Origin: Podocnemis expansa | Taxonomy: Eukaryota; Chordata; Testudines; Podocnemididae | Assembly: GCA_007922195.1 (NCBI GenBank) | Contig: ML681994.1 | Location: 54,118,543 to 54,182,542, forward strand | Reading direction: 5' to 3' | Length of the DNA stretch: 64,000 bases | Shown: positions 41,989 through 53,240 of the stretch, one piece after another | Layout of the letters: each line of letters opens with the position of its first letter | Numbering within the stretch: the first letter of the stretch is position 1 | Notes under the pieces: generated by a model | The model's input: only the letters and a program-made list of their open reading frames with translations | Told to the model about the DNA's origin: nothing | The model's database searches: none | Position numbers and translations under genes: made by a program

Positions 41989-42390
41989 ATCAACAGTCAG
42001 TTTCTGGCAACACAGGGCGAGTGGGGTGGGGTGGGATGGGATAAGATGGGCCTGGCCTGTTGATTATCATCACTAGACCTAGAAGTTTGATTTTCTGTTC
42101 AGTAAAAAATATCAGTGGCCAAGGCAGGTGCCATCCTTTGGACAAGGATGATGCAGGAAGAAGAAAAAAAAATTACTAACAGATCTTTGCACCTTTGCCT
42201 GCTGAAATGTTAACTGATCAAAATTCCTCTCCAAAGAATGGGAAATTGACTTGTTAGCTGGGACTCTGCTGAACCTGCCTTGGCTACTAGCTTCTGGCCT
42301 TTCCCTGTTCCCAGTTGCCGAACAGATAGCAGTAGCAATGCTAGTGGTCCCTTATTAGTTTTGGCAGCTGAGTCATTGACTGGCTCTATT
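41989..42390. other. non-coding stretch
   Basis: Nothing recognisable between two hAT elements. Confidence 0.5.
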
Positions 42391-42797
42391 CAGGGGTTAA
42401 AGTATAATTTGGTGCCCCCCATCAATACCTGTCCCCAGAACCCACCACCTGCTCCAATACCCACCCCTCCACATATGCTGCCCCCCCAAAGCCCTTACCT
42501 CTGCTGTTTACAGGCTGTCTGACCGGCTGGAAGCTGCTTCCAGCCAGAAGCTTCTCCACCCTACAGGGTGATAATTCACGAACTCCTAGCCTGCTGCAGC
42601 TGTCTGCTGGCTGGGCTTAAGGAAGAACAGGGCTTAAGGTGGAGCCATTAGAATGCTGCGTTCTGGCTGCTTGTGCTATTTTTAGGGGGCATTCTGGTGC
42701 TTTCCTCTATTTTTACGGGCCCCTGAATGCTGTCAGCCTAAAAAGGAGGGGGCCCCTGACCTGCATTCTGGTATGTTCCCCTTTACTTTAACCCCTG
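42391..42797. mobile_element. hAT non-autonomous element, 407 bp
   Basis: Ends CAGGGGTTAAAGTATA and CTTTACTTTAACCCCTG, flanked by GCTCTATT / GCTCTAGT (7 of 8). A related right end, TTCTTTAACCCCTG, occurs at about 44342. Confidence 0.85.
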
Positions 42798-42805
42798 GCT
42801 CTAGT

Positions 42806-43670
42806 GGTGTAACTCAGGGGACTGTTGAGGCATTTCTGATTGTCCTGGTTACATGGAACAGGGCTAGAGTTCTCCCTGCTTCTTAACCTGGCATTTGGCT
42901 GCTCCTCCAGCCTTCTCTTCTAGGCTCTACTTCCTCCTAATTCTAAGGACAGGCCTACCCTATGTAACCAGGATAGTCAAAATAAACTCAGGTGCCAAGG
43001 CTATCCAGCTGGAGAGAGAGTTTAAATAGTAACAAAGTTCCAGGAAGAAGACCACATGGTGGATGTTTTAACCCCTCTAGCACAATGAAATTTTCTGTGA
43101 AAAGGGTAAAACTTGCCTGTGCAGGAGACAGATCTTTTCAAGGGCTTTGCTCAAGACTGCAGTGAATTGCCCAAAACTATGGACCAGAACAAACCTCATC
43201 ACTGTTGGCTTCTAGAGCAAGACGAATTTCTTTAACCTATCTTCTTTAACATAAACAGATAGTTATGGAGGTGTGTGTATGCACACACATTTTTTAAAAA
43301 AACACAAAATAAAATATTCCACAGCACACATTTCTACCACTGTGCCAGGGAGGAAAGGGAATAAATGCGACACAACCACATTTGCTCGGAGCACTACTAG
43401 AACACTCTAAGATAGTATGGTGATGAGTGCAGAATAAGAACCTATGTAGAATAAAACACACACACCCAAGAAATAATTAACAGAATCTTTAAATAATATA
43501 GGATAGATTGCTTTGTAAGGCTCAGCACATCCCATTCAGGTTTAAAAAAAACCCACACACAGGGGCACACTAATGATCCCTGAAAATTCTTTAATTTGAT
43601 CTATTGCTTATTAGATACATCTCACAGGACATTAGCCAACAAATAAGAGATGTTGTTTACAATGTGCAAT
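42806..43670. other. non-coding stretch
   Basis: AT-moderate sequence with short CA-rich tracts near 43270 and 43460. No exon or element is recognised. Confidence 0.45.
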
Positions 43671-44342
43671 TAGTTTTTGTTCTGGACAAGTAGGAGGTGA
43701 GGTGTTTTTTTTTCCCCATTCCTCTGGGTTGGAGTTAAACCCTCCCCCATCTCAATGGCCTCTAGCTGGGATTCCTGGGGCAGAAGGTGGGGCAGAGAAG
43801 GGTTGGAGCAGGGGAGTTGGGGGGCTGGGGCTATAGGTGAAGGGAACACTGGGCCGCTCACCCACCCAGCGCCTCTCTGTAGCCACAGGGAGCTGGGGGA
43901 CCCCAATCACGGGTGGCCCCATGGGAGGGAGTCCACCCAACTGCACCCTGTGCCAGCCCCAGCCCCAGCCCCAGCCCACCTTGCCACTCCAGTCTGCTGC
44001 AGAGCCCGAGCAGCCTCGGTCCTGTGCGCCTGGCTCCCACTCCTCCTCTGGCCCAGGCCCACCCCCTTGGCTCCTTATGCTACAGCGGAGCAGCCACCGT
44101 GCAGGCTGCTCCTCTCGCCCTGAACCTGCACTGACTGAGCATGCTCAGAGGCTCTGAGCACGTTCAGTCAGAGCAGGCTCAGAGCTCTGTCCTGCCAGAA
44201 TGCACCAGAATGGCGTTCCAGGGCCTACTACTTTTAGGGGATCAACATTCTGTGGGCCCCTAAAGATAGCAAATGGAGCCAGAATGCTGCGTTCCTGTGC
44301 CCCTGAATGCTGTTCTGGTGCTTTCTGGCCTTCTTTAACCCC
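43671..44342. repeat. GC-rich block, probable hAT-derived, with hairpin
   Basis: The right edge TTCTTTAACCCCTG matches the end of the element at 42391; the left edge is unclear. An inverted repeat at 44131-44171 (CTGACTGAGCATGCTCAGAG / TCTGAGCACGTTCAGTCAG) can form a hairpin. A CCCAGC-rich run lies near 43958. Confidence 0.5.
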
Positions 44343-44345
44343 TGG

Positions 44346-44475
44346 CTGGAAGGGATCTCATGAGGCCACCTAGTCCAACCCCCTGCTAAAAGCAAGACTA
44401 CTCCCTTTAAATCATCCAAACCAGGGTTTTATCTAACTGGGTGTTAAAAGTTTCCATGCTTCCCTAATAATAAAT
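44346..44475 (-). repeat. CR1 3' fragment
   Basis: GGCTGGAAGGGATCTCATGAGGCCACCTAGTCCAACCCCCTG is the reverse complement of the CR1 3'-UTR end. Confidence 0.8.
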
Positions 44476-45501
44476 GTTTCAATCATGGGCAAAGGCTGTA
44501 GGTGTGCCTCCTTGAGGCCCTTAAAACCCTTATGCTTTTGACGTAAATCACAGCTTCTTCAGTAATCCCACACTGTGTCATGCACCTAGGGCCAAAAAAA
44601 GTTCTGCTTCAGCCTTTTCTAAGTCTTTCCTATGCCCAGATTTCCTGCAAAGGGACCGTCATGAGCCAACTTCAATAGCTCACTCCTGTATCCCTCTTGG
44701 ACAAAAAGCCACTTGCAGTCCCTATTATATGGCTGCTTCTTCCAAGTAAGGGGTTCTCAGAGTAGCAAGCCCCCCTGTAGGGAAAAACCAGTCTGCCCCC
44801 TCTTCTGCTGGGGCTAAGCTTTGGGCATCCATTCTGGCCATCTCCAAGGCACTATCCCCTTGTTGAACCTTAACAAATTCCTTCTGAATACCACTTAAAT
44901 TCAGAGCCACTCTAGGTCCTTCCAACCCAGCTTCAGTAGGCACTGTCTGAAGGGAGTCTTTTTTCTGTTCCTCACTTCCTCAGGCTCACTGGGAAGGCCA
45001 TCCATATCAATATCACATCTTCCCTGCAATCTGGTTACAACATTTACATTGGTAGGTACCTGTAACCACAATATCATTCATTATTAAAGCATCTGCCTGG
45101 AGAAGTTCTCAGACTCTAAACACCATGCCTCCCCTAAAGTCTTCGCTCTCTAAATGGATCTTGGCCAAGGACACCTTTACCCTATCCTCAGAAAGCACCA
45201 CCAAATCCACACTTGAATCTGGAAAATAATCTTCTTTCTGGGCTAATTCCTTTTTGAATAGGGTAATTTCTGAGGTGGTATCCCCCCATCCAGTACACAC
45301 AATCCCATTGACACTGGCACTCTTTATGAACTCCTCATTTCCCTTCCATGTCTCTTCCTTTACATAGTTGGTGTGGCAGCCCTCCTCCCCTCAACTCCCC
45401 ACTGGGGATTATCAATGTGGCAGCATTCATCTCTGCAGTATTTGTGTCTAAACACAAGATGGCCTCATCCACCTGCATCTGGTCAGCATCCATATCTAGA
45501 G

Positions 45502-45718
45502 CAGTGGTTCCCAACATTTTCTCTGCTGTGGCACACCTTGCTACCTTTAATTAATTTGAGGCACATCACCATATAGTTTCCAAATGAACTCATGAATCTT
45601 CATGAACCAATGACACAATCCAGAGCTCTTTGAGTAGTTTTAAAAAAAAATTTGTGGCACACCTGCTCAGACCTGACAGCACACATGTGTGCCATGGCAC
45701 ACTGGTTGGGAAACACTG
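45502..45718. mobile_element. hAT MITE, CAGTGGTTCCCAAC family, copy 4, perfect 8-bp TSD
   Basis: Starts CAGTGGTTCCCAACATTTTC, ends TTGGGAAACACTG. The flanks ATCTAGAG at 45494-45501 and 45719-45726 are identical. It sits inside the Gypsy pol remnant. Confidence 0.95.
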
Positions 45719-46134
45719 ATCTAGAGAGACTGCATTGGAATGGACAGCAGTCTGGGGGGTTGCTGGCCTCAGAGCATTCCTATTTCCCCAGCTGTGACAA
45801 TTTGGCCTTATATGGCCTGCAAGTCCCCACAGATAACATGTAGTGGGTAATTCCTCACGGTAAGAGGGTTTAGGTTTTGGGCTGGTATAAGACTTCCTAG
45901 CCATGTTGGGGCTAGTCTTATTCATTGATCCATCCTCTCTATGATGGGATAGCCTAGTTTGGCAATTGAGTTTTGACTAATGGTGGTGGATATGCCAGTG
46001 GCCTGGGAAGGCTGGATGGGATGGCTTCTGAGTTATTACAGAGAATTCTTCCATGGGTGACCAGCTGGTGAGACTTGTCCATTTGCTCAAGGTTTAACTG
46101 ATTGCAATATTTGAGGTTGGAAGGGAATTTCTCC

Positions 46135-46690
46135 TGGGGCACAGGAGCGTCGCTGCACTGGTGCCAGCAGGGCATGGGCCCTGCATCTCCTGCCTGCTGC
46201 ACCTGAATGGCAGCGCAGTGGAAGGGGCTGGATCCGGCTCCAGGCTGCTTGATGGCAAGCATCAGGAAGATCGAAACTGGAGCTGGCTCCTGCCACTTGC
46301 TGGCAGCAGCAGGAGCCAGCTCTGGCTCAAAGCCGCTTGCCAGCAAGTGGCAGGAGGCTCAAAGCCGGAGCCAGTTCCTGGTGCTGCCTGCAAGTGGCAG
46401 GAGGCTTGGAACCCACCCCTGCTGCTTGCAGGAGGTGGCAGGAGCCGGCTCCAGCTTTGAGCCTACTGCAAGCGGCTCAGAGCTGGAGCTGGCTTCTGCT
46501 GCTGCCTGCAAGCAGCAGGAGCCAGTTCCGAGCCTCCTGCCACTTGCGGGAAATGGCAGGAGCCAGATCCAGCTTTGAGCCCTTTGGCTTTGAGTTTCCT
46601 GCCATTTGCCAGCAAGCGGCCTAGAGCCAGATCTGGCCCCTGGTGCTACTGGCAAGTGGCAGCAGCTGGGGCCGGATAAGGCATCAGAGC
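46135..46690. repeat. degenerate minisatellite
   Basis: Repeated variants of GCAAGTGGCAGGAGCC, CAGCTCCAGCTTTGAGCC and reverse-complementary forms, spaced by about 40-65 bases. It gives false open frames rich in Ala, Gly and Ser on both strands. Confidence 0.75.
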
Positions 46691-47844
46691 AGGATTGGGG
46701 CTGCAGGGCAGGGGGTGGGGTGGGCCTGGGCCCCAATCCCAACCCTTAGCCAGCAACGCTTCTGTTGGGGTACATTGGCTAGAGTCAGGGGCAGTCTTAG
46801 GGATTCTGGGCCCCTGGGCAAAAGTCAAGGATGGGACTCCCCCATGCTGTGCCAGGGGTGCCCATCCTTGACTTCTGCCCCCCTCACCTTGCCAGAGCTA
46901 TCTGCTGGCTTCCTGGCCCCCTGCCAGCTTCCCAGTTCCCCCATAGCCCCCTGCCAGGATTGCCATTGGGTCCCCAGCCCCCTGTCAGGTCACCAGCCAG
47001 AGGCGACTTTTGGGGTAAGCAAAGCAGGTGGCTGCCTAGGGCCTCAAGCATTAAGGGGACCTGTAGCAGTTGCCTGCTTCACCTGACCGTGCTCTTGTGG
47101 GAGGGTGGTAGAGCAGGGGGGCCGTGGACCACCAGGGTCAGAAGCTGTGCCGCCCACCTGCACGCCTGGCCTCTCTTTGGCAGGGGTGGAGCAGCGCTCC
47201 CCACCTAGCTGCAGCCAGCCACACCTCCCCAGCGGGAGGGAAGAGAGCAGCCAGTGCGGAGCTGCAGCTTGCTGGGGTGGGGCCCAGGAGCGGCCCACTC
47301 TGAAGAGTTCGGGTTGCTTCTCCCTTGGCCGCCCCAGGCCTGAATAGAGGCTGCCTCACCCCTAGGCCCTGGATCAGGCCCATAGGAGTTGGGACTATGC
47401 AGGGGGCAGTTAGGGCGGCAGGGGGACCATGGCCCTTGTGAGGGTGGCAGTGGGGGCCTGTAAAGGACCTCATAGAGGGCCTTCAGCTAGGGCCCCAATT
47501 GCTGAAGGCTGCCTCTGTTGCCAGCCTCCTGTACCCTGCACCAGGGCTGCCCATTAGCTGGGTGGTTACCCAGCTGGAGCCAGAGCTGCCATTAGCCACC
47601 TGGCTCCTGTGCCAGGTCTCCAGCCCCTCTACTGGCCCCCCCAGCTCCCCTGCCAGACCCCCAGCCCCACAGTTGGGGCCTGCTCTGGCCTCCCAACAAC
47701 CCTGGGGCCACCACCAGCCTCCCCACTAACTCCACCAGGCCTCCAGCTGCCCACCTGGGGTGCTGCCAGACTCCTGGCCCCTGCAGAGGCAGTGCAGGGG
47801 CAGCATAGGGCCGGTTCCCCCAAGAGGGCCCTGGGCAGCTGATA
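46691..47844. repeat. GC-rich insertion-derived sequence
   Basis: GC-rich non-coding sequence inside the Gypsy remnant, probably several hAT-type non-autonomous elements. One starts near CAGGGGCAGTCTTAGGG at 46787. Boundaries are not resolved. Confidence 0.45.
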
Positions 47845-48352
47845 ATCTGAAGACTTCAATAACTCAGTCATAGGTTAGAGGTTTACTGCAGGAGTGGGTG
47901 GGTGAGGTGTTCTGGCCTGCATTGTGCAGGAGGTCAGACTAGATGATCATATAGGTCAGAGCCATAAGTAGGGTGGGGCAAACGGGGCAAAGCTCCAGGT
48001 GGTGAATTTTAAAGGGTGGCCACCAGACCCTGCTTTGGCTGGAAGAGGAACGTGCCTTAGGCACGGTCCTCCTGGAGCCTGGCAGGGGCTGGGGGAGTTT
48101 CTCCCGCCCTGCCCCAAATGTCCCTGGCTGCTGTCACCCAGCATCTGGGGAAGCACCCGCCACCAGGTCTCCGGCCGCTCTCCCCTGGCAGTGGCGGAGG
48201 CAAGATCCCCCTGTTGGGATGGATCAGGCTACGGGCCGGATAGGAGCCAGGGGAGTGGCTTTCCAGCTTCCTGCCCCGGGCACTGGACACCATAGTTATG
48301 GCTCTGATAATGGTCCCCTCTGACCTTAAAGTCCATGAATCTATAAGTCTCT
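47845..48352 (+). repeat. CR1 3' end, split by a hAT element
   Basis: The left part, with TAGAGGTTTACTGCAGGAGTGGGTGGGTGAG and GGAGGTCAGACTAGATGATCATA, continues after the insertion as AATGGTCCCCTCTGACCTTAAAGTC...ATGAATCTAT. Together they form the standard CR1 3'-UTR terminus. Confidence 0.9.
47957..48306. mobile_element. hAT non-autonomous element in CR1 3' end
   Basis: Ends CAGAGCCATAAGTAGG and CATAGTTATGGCTCTG, flanked by ATATAGGT / ATAATGGT (6 of 8). Removing it restores the CR1 3' terminus. Confidence 0.85.
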
Positions 48353-48411
48353 GTCTTAAACTGTTCTGAATAGGGGTTGCCCTTACTTTGAGACCTTTGC
48401 TTATGCTGAGA

Positions 48412-48487
48412 TGGCAAGTCAAGTCAAGTCAAGTCAAATCATAGGGCTGGAAGGGACCTCATGAGATCATCGAGTCCAACCCCCTGG
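48412..48487 (-). repeat. (AAGTC)n tract with CR1 3' fragment
   Basis: Four to five AAGTC-type units (48415-48437) precede AATCATAGGGCTGGAAGGGACCTCATGAGATCATCGAGTCCAACCCCC, the reverse complement of a CR1 3' end. Confidence 0.8.
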
Positions 48488-48885
48488 GAATTGAACCCAG
48501 TTTATCTTGGTTTCTATTCTGTAGGAAAGTATTAGCAATTTGTGCTGCCTCTAAAATGGTATCAGTCCCTCTATCAAGCATTGCCGCTTTGATACAGTGG
48601 GGTGCTATTTCCAGGAGCTGCTGCTTAGCAATTAGATCAACAAGCTTATCATAGCTAGCCTGGGCTTCTTCCCTCATGATCCATTTCTTCAAATATCCAA
48701 GTAGCTTGTGAGCAGTTTCAGTATAGGTAACATTATTGGACTGCTTATAATTTCTAAATTTCAGTCTGTAAGATTCAGAAGTAATTTTAAACCTTCACAA
48801 TATAGTTTCTTTAAATTTTACATAATTCAATGAATCATGTATTTCCTGGCTTTCATTAAGTACTGTACGTCTCTGGCCCTTTCAG

Positions 48886-49419
48886 CAGGGCTGTAACTAG
48901 CCTGTCTGGTGCCTGGGGCAAGCAGACACAAAGGTGCTCCCCCTGGGCCCTGATTAGTCACAGGCCTGATCTGTCCTGGCGGCGGGCAGCTGGATTGGGC
49001 TCCAGTACCCTGGCTGGGTAGGTGCCTCCCCCGCCAGCCAGCCAATTGTGGGGATTTGTCTTCCCCCACCAGCTGGCAGATAGCGGCCCAAGCCAGGTGG
49101 CAGTTTCTCTTCCCCTGCCACCCAGCAAGCGTGGCTGCTGGCCAGGGTTGGGGAGGGTTCGCTGGCCACTCTGAGCCAGGCAGCAGGGTTAGGCACCCCC
49201 CTGCCCAGCTTTAGTAGCATTGAGTCAGGGGCAGGGAAGCACCCCGCATCACCTGGCTCAGCACGACTACAGCCTGGCAGGGAACACTTTCCTTGACTCC
49301 TAGAGGAATGTGCCTGTAAGGCACATTCCTCTTCAGAGCCAGGAAAGGTTTACTCTGGCACCCTGTCAAATTGGTACCCCAGGCAAAGCCCCATTCACCC
49401 CGCCATAGTAATGGCCCTG
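48886..49419. mobile_element. hAT non-autonomous element, 534 bp, perfect 8-bp TSD
   Basis: Left end CAGGGCTGTAACTAGCC, right end CCATAGTAATGGCCCTG. The flanks CCTTTCAG at 48878-48885 and 49420-49427 are identical. It splits the Gypsy gag region. Confidence 0.95.
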
Positions 49420-50134
49420 CCTTTCAGACAATCTGGTGAGAAGAGACATCCTTTTCTCATGAGGAGTCTTATGAACCTCACAGAGACTTTCAAAAGTACA
49501 TAAAAAACCCTTCAGTATTCTTGTTTCTTTGTGAAGGTGGACAGATCTTTTCATACTCTTTGATGGAGGAATTCGAGGAGCTTTCAGTCAAAGGTATACC
49601 CTTCTTCCCTTCCTGGAGCTGGATCTTGGCCACCTCCAATTAGCTTTGATGAGATCTCTCCTCTGCCGCTTCCTTCATCTATAGCGCTTCTGTGTGCCCT
49701 CTATGAGCTCTTTCTTTGGCAGCTATCAGCTCTACCTTTCTTTGGTGAGCTCTTTCTTCTATCTCTCAAAAACAGACATCTAACATTTTTCCCTCAATTT
49801 GATCATTCCAGATATCTTTCGGGGCTTATGCTTTACCCTCTCCTGCACCAGCTCCCTCTTTTCCAGAATCAGGCAGAGCTTCTTTTCTCTGATCATTGTC
49901 CATGAGCAAATTCTCTTCTGCTTTGAGTACTCCCTTTAAGGTTTATTTCTCTCTCCTTACATAATTGTTTAAGCTTTCTTGCTCTCATAGCTTTATATAT
50001 ATTTGCTACTCACTCATTATGACCACATTAACCTTTGACACTCAGTATCAAATTTAAAATTTAGAAATAGTGTGGTGTCCTGATCTCAAAACCAAAATGT
50101 TCAGGTTCAGTGGATTCTGCAAAGACTATGCCAA

Positions 50135-50864
50135 TGTGACCTGGGCTTCCTGGGACAATCACCTAAATATTCAAAGATCAAGGCAAGCTGCAAAAATGAG
50201 AGCCTAACTCTCCAAATACTGATGGGTGGTACTTAAACTAGTCTCGCAATCAGTCACAAATCATGTCTCTGATGCCCCACACCAGTTATCACAAAGCAGA
50301 ATAAAATAGAAACAGCCCCCTCTTTATTGCACTTCAGCTCCTCTGGCTCCCAACTAGCCACATGGTCTCTTAAAGAGATAGGTTCTGCTGAACCCAAAGG
50401 ACCAGCCACATCACACAGAACAATATAGGTTGGATCTTACCCAAAATACCACACAGCTATCCAATCATTTAGTAACTAAAACTATAGGTTTAATATAAGA
50501 AGAAAAGAAACAAAATATGAGAGATGTTAAAGCGTCAAAGTGAATCACATACATACAAATGATTTAGAGTTCAGGTAAAGCAAGCCCTTGGAAGAATCTG
50601 GTGTTTGCAGGTTTGTACTGTTCCTCTGGTAGACACCCAGCACCTGGGAGGGCCTCAGTCCTTTGTCCAGTTGCAGAGGAATAGTTACAGAGACAGATGT
50701 TGGTTGTAGACTGGAGACTGAAGACAAAACCAGTTGACACTGCCACCTTTTATCACCTCTTGCTATCCCCATGTTGTTGGGGCACTGTCTGTAAGCAAGG
50801 AGCGGTCTGCCTAAATCAACTTTTGAGTTCTACTATAAGCTACATATGAGTCAACAGTGTAACA
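50135..50864 (-). mobile_element. 5' LTR of the Gypsy element
   Basis: It starts TGTGACCTGGGCTTCCTGGGA and ends AACAGTGTAACA. About 640 bp match the solo LTR at 23413, with the far right diverging after about 50772. It stands directly upstream of minus-strand gag, as a 5' LTR should. Confidence 0.8.
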
Positions 50865-50929
50865 CCGTTGCAAAAAAAAAGCAAACACAATTCTGGGATG
50901 TATTAACAGAAGTATTGTAAGTAAGACAT

Positions 50930-51452
50930 AAGACATAATTCTTCTGCTGAACTCGGTGCTGATTAGGCCTCAGCTGGAGAATAGTGTCCAGTTCTGGGTG
51001 CTTCATTTCAGGAAGGATGTGGACAAATTGGGGAAAGTCCAGAGACTTGAAAGATTGAAAGAGCTGGGTTTGTTTATTCTAGAAATGAGGAGACTGAGAG
51101 GAAACATGATAACAGTTTTCAAGTACCTAAAAGGTTGTTACAAGTAGGAGGGAGAAAAATTGGTCTCCTTAACTGCAGATGATAGGGCAAGAAGCAATGG
51201 TCTTAAATTATGCAAGGGAGATTTTGGTTGGACATTAGGAAAAATTTCCTATCTGTCAGAGTGATTAACCACTGGAGTAAGTTGCTTAGGCAGGTTGTGG
51301 AATCTCCATCATTTGAAGTATGTAAGAGCAGGTTAGGTAAACACTTGTCAGGGATAGTTTAAGGTGGTACTTGATCCTGCCATGAGTGCTGCGGGACTGG
51401 ACTCAATGACATCTCATAGTTCCTTCCAGTTTCTATGATTCTACAATTCTAA
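50930..51452 (+). mobile_element. CR1 3' portion
   Basis: GGAGAATAGTGTCCAGTTCTGGGTGC, ATGAGGAGACTGAGAGGAAACATGATAACAG and TTAGGAAAAATTTCCTATCTGTC are classic CR1 ORF2 end and 3'-UTR landmarks. It ends in TTCTATGATTCTACAATTCT, the CR1 terminal short repeat. Confidence 0.95.
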
Positions 51453-51459
51453 AAGAGTT

Positions 51460-52748
51460 AACTGGGCAATATTTTCTACATAAAGTAAGCAACCTAAAAG
51501 AAAAGCTGTTCATGATAACCTACTATAGTCCTTTTATTATGGTAGAATTCAAAGTTCATTTGAAGATGAATACAGAAAGCTGGGTGGGTACTTGTTCACA
51601 TGAAACAGCTGAGATGCCAGTTCTGCTCTAATGAAATAGTGAAAACTGCTGTCATTGGATAGATTGGCAATGGCAGCATTAATATCATACTTGAAGAAGG
51701 AGTAATTAGCTTTACTATCAAGTCCTAATATTAAATGTATCAGTTATAGAAATATGCAACTAACCACAGAGCTGTTGAAACAGAGTGATTGCTAAATATG
51801 TATTTTGTTGATTTGTAGGCAAGTCATGCCTGCCTTTCAACATAGTTAAGTGAAATGTATTCAGCAAAATGTGTCAGTTTTTCAACTTCTGTTTTTTTGA
51901 AGGAACTAAACACTGTTTGATTCTCCCCACACTATTACAATAATCACCATATTAAGTGTGTCATTTATACATTACGGCCTAAGAAATAATCCAACAAAAC
52001 ATATTCAAATTTGTTATATGTAATTCCCTGCAATACTGGATTGCCTATGTTGTATGGATTATTATTTGTGTTGTTCCAGTTCCATTGTGCTAATCTAACC
52101 ACTCTTTACTATCTGTTCAGTCTGTACATTGGCACCACCTATGTACTGAGGATTAACAGTTGCAGAGGACACAGCATATCAAATACCTTCCCAACTTCAC
52201 AAGCAGTAAACCTCTCTTCTCTCTCCTAGAGTAGCTGTGCATGTCCCAAACATTAAGAGGACAAAGAGCCCCTCTGTCCCTCTTCCACATAATATGGAAG
52301 GGTATGTCTCCACAACAATTACATTATTTTCATATTATAACAGTTTAAAATGTACATATGGGCAAATGTATGGGGTCATTAAAAATGATCTGTACAGATG
52401 GTTCCCCCTTTTGACCCAAGCAGCCAGTCAGAGTTTAGGATCTTCTTGATAGTCATGTTGGGCAAAATTTGGGGATAGTCAGGTATTTCTTAAAGGCAGT
52501 TTTATTTACAAAAAATGTGCAAAATCCTGTATTTCCATATATAGAATAAATCAGATAGCAGGAAACAGGTTCTTTTACTTACAAAACCAAGAGGACTTTT
52601 TTCATCTTTCATCTCTGATCCAAAGACCTCCACCAGTTTTCTCCCAGGGTCAGGCACCATACTTCCAACTGCTCTTTCACTCTCTCTCTTAGAGAACTGT
52701 GGAGTTTGTTTAGAGGAAGACCGAGAATGGGTGTACTTTGCTTTTCTT
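51460..52748. other. non-coding tract, no gene seen
   Basis: AT-rich, apparently unique. Short open frames only, none recognisable. Confidence 0.45.
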
Positions 52749-52751
52749 TTT

Positions 52752-53240
52752 GGCAATGCCTACACTTGAGAGCTCTATTAAGTTGACTTAACAAGATCAA
52801 CTGTAAGTCAACTTAACAAAGTTGATTTAAAGGCTGTGTCCACACTGGAGGGCTCTGTTAAGTTGACTATATTAAGTCAGTTTCAAAAGGGATAGCCGTG
52901 TTAGTCTAGTCTAGTGAAAAAGCAACAAGGAGTTGTGTGGCACTTTAAGACTAACAGATTTATTTTTTGCATGAGCTTCCATGGGAGAAGATCCCACTTC
53001 CTCAGATGCTTCGAAGTCAACTTATTAAGTCAACTTAATAAACCCTACGGTGTAGACCTCATCTACAATGTGTTAAGTTGACTTAATAAAGTTGACTTGA
53101 ATGCTTAAGTAGACTTTAAGGGATGAAGTTATTAAGTCAACTTAAGCAAGTGCTTAAGTCAACTTAATAAAAGCTAAATGTGCCCCTGGTTTTCCTGAAA
53201 CTCCCTTAAGTCAACGTAGGGCTCCAGTGTAGACCTAGCC
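52752..53240. mobile_element. MITE with GTTGACTTAA repeats and 3-bp TSD
   Basis: Left end GGCAATGCCTACACTTGAG pairs with right end CTCCAGTGTAGACCTAGCC. The flanks are TTT / TTT. Inside, GTTGACTTAATAA and its complement TTATTAAGTCAACTTAA recur many times, so it can fold extensively. A second terminus-like block (AAAGGCTGTGTCCACACTGGAG) at 52830 suggests nested or tandem copies. A 3-bp duplication would suit a PIF/Harbinger-type element. Confidence 0.7.
52884..53015 (-). mobile_element. Penelope-like terminal repeat inside the MITE
   Basis: AAAAGGGATAGCCGTGTTAGTCTAGTC to AGATGCTTCGAAG. The minus-strand hammerhead core at 52969-53009 reads CTGAGGA (allowed), but GAAA is changed to GGAA. It interrupts the MITE and is therefore younger. 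Confidence 0.8.

Larger units (their letters stand above)
44500..50134 (-). pseudogene. Gypsy-type LTR retrotransposon internal region, decayed and multiply interrupted
   Basis: Minus-strand order after the LTR at 50135: a gag start with a SAP-like RARKLKQLCKERE helix near 50.0 kb, then a Glu/Arg-rich coiled coil (49.9-49.6 kb). Next come gag helices with FESLCEVH near 49.5 kb, and a SCAN-like gag segment at 48692-48459 (LKKWIMREEAQ, QQLLEIAP). A single zinc knuckle follows near 45.85 kb (CYLWGLAGH...NC, one Cys replaced by Trp). Protease/pol-like scraps lie at 45517-44725. Stops and frameshifts occur throughout. Insertions at 45502, about 46.1-48.35 kb and 48886 split it. No 3' LTR was found. 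The SCAN-like gag suggests a Gmr1-like lineage. Confidence 0.75.

Noticed and set aside
46161..47208. Several 95-147 codon frames on both strands
   Set aside because: Degenerate minisatellite and GC-rich insertions. The reading simply follows the repeat unit.
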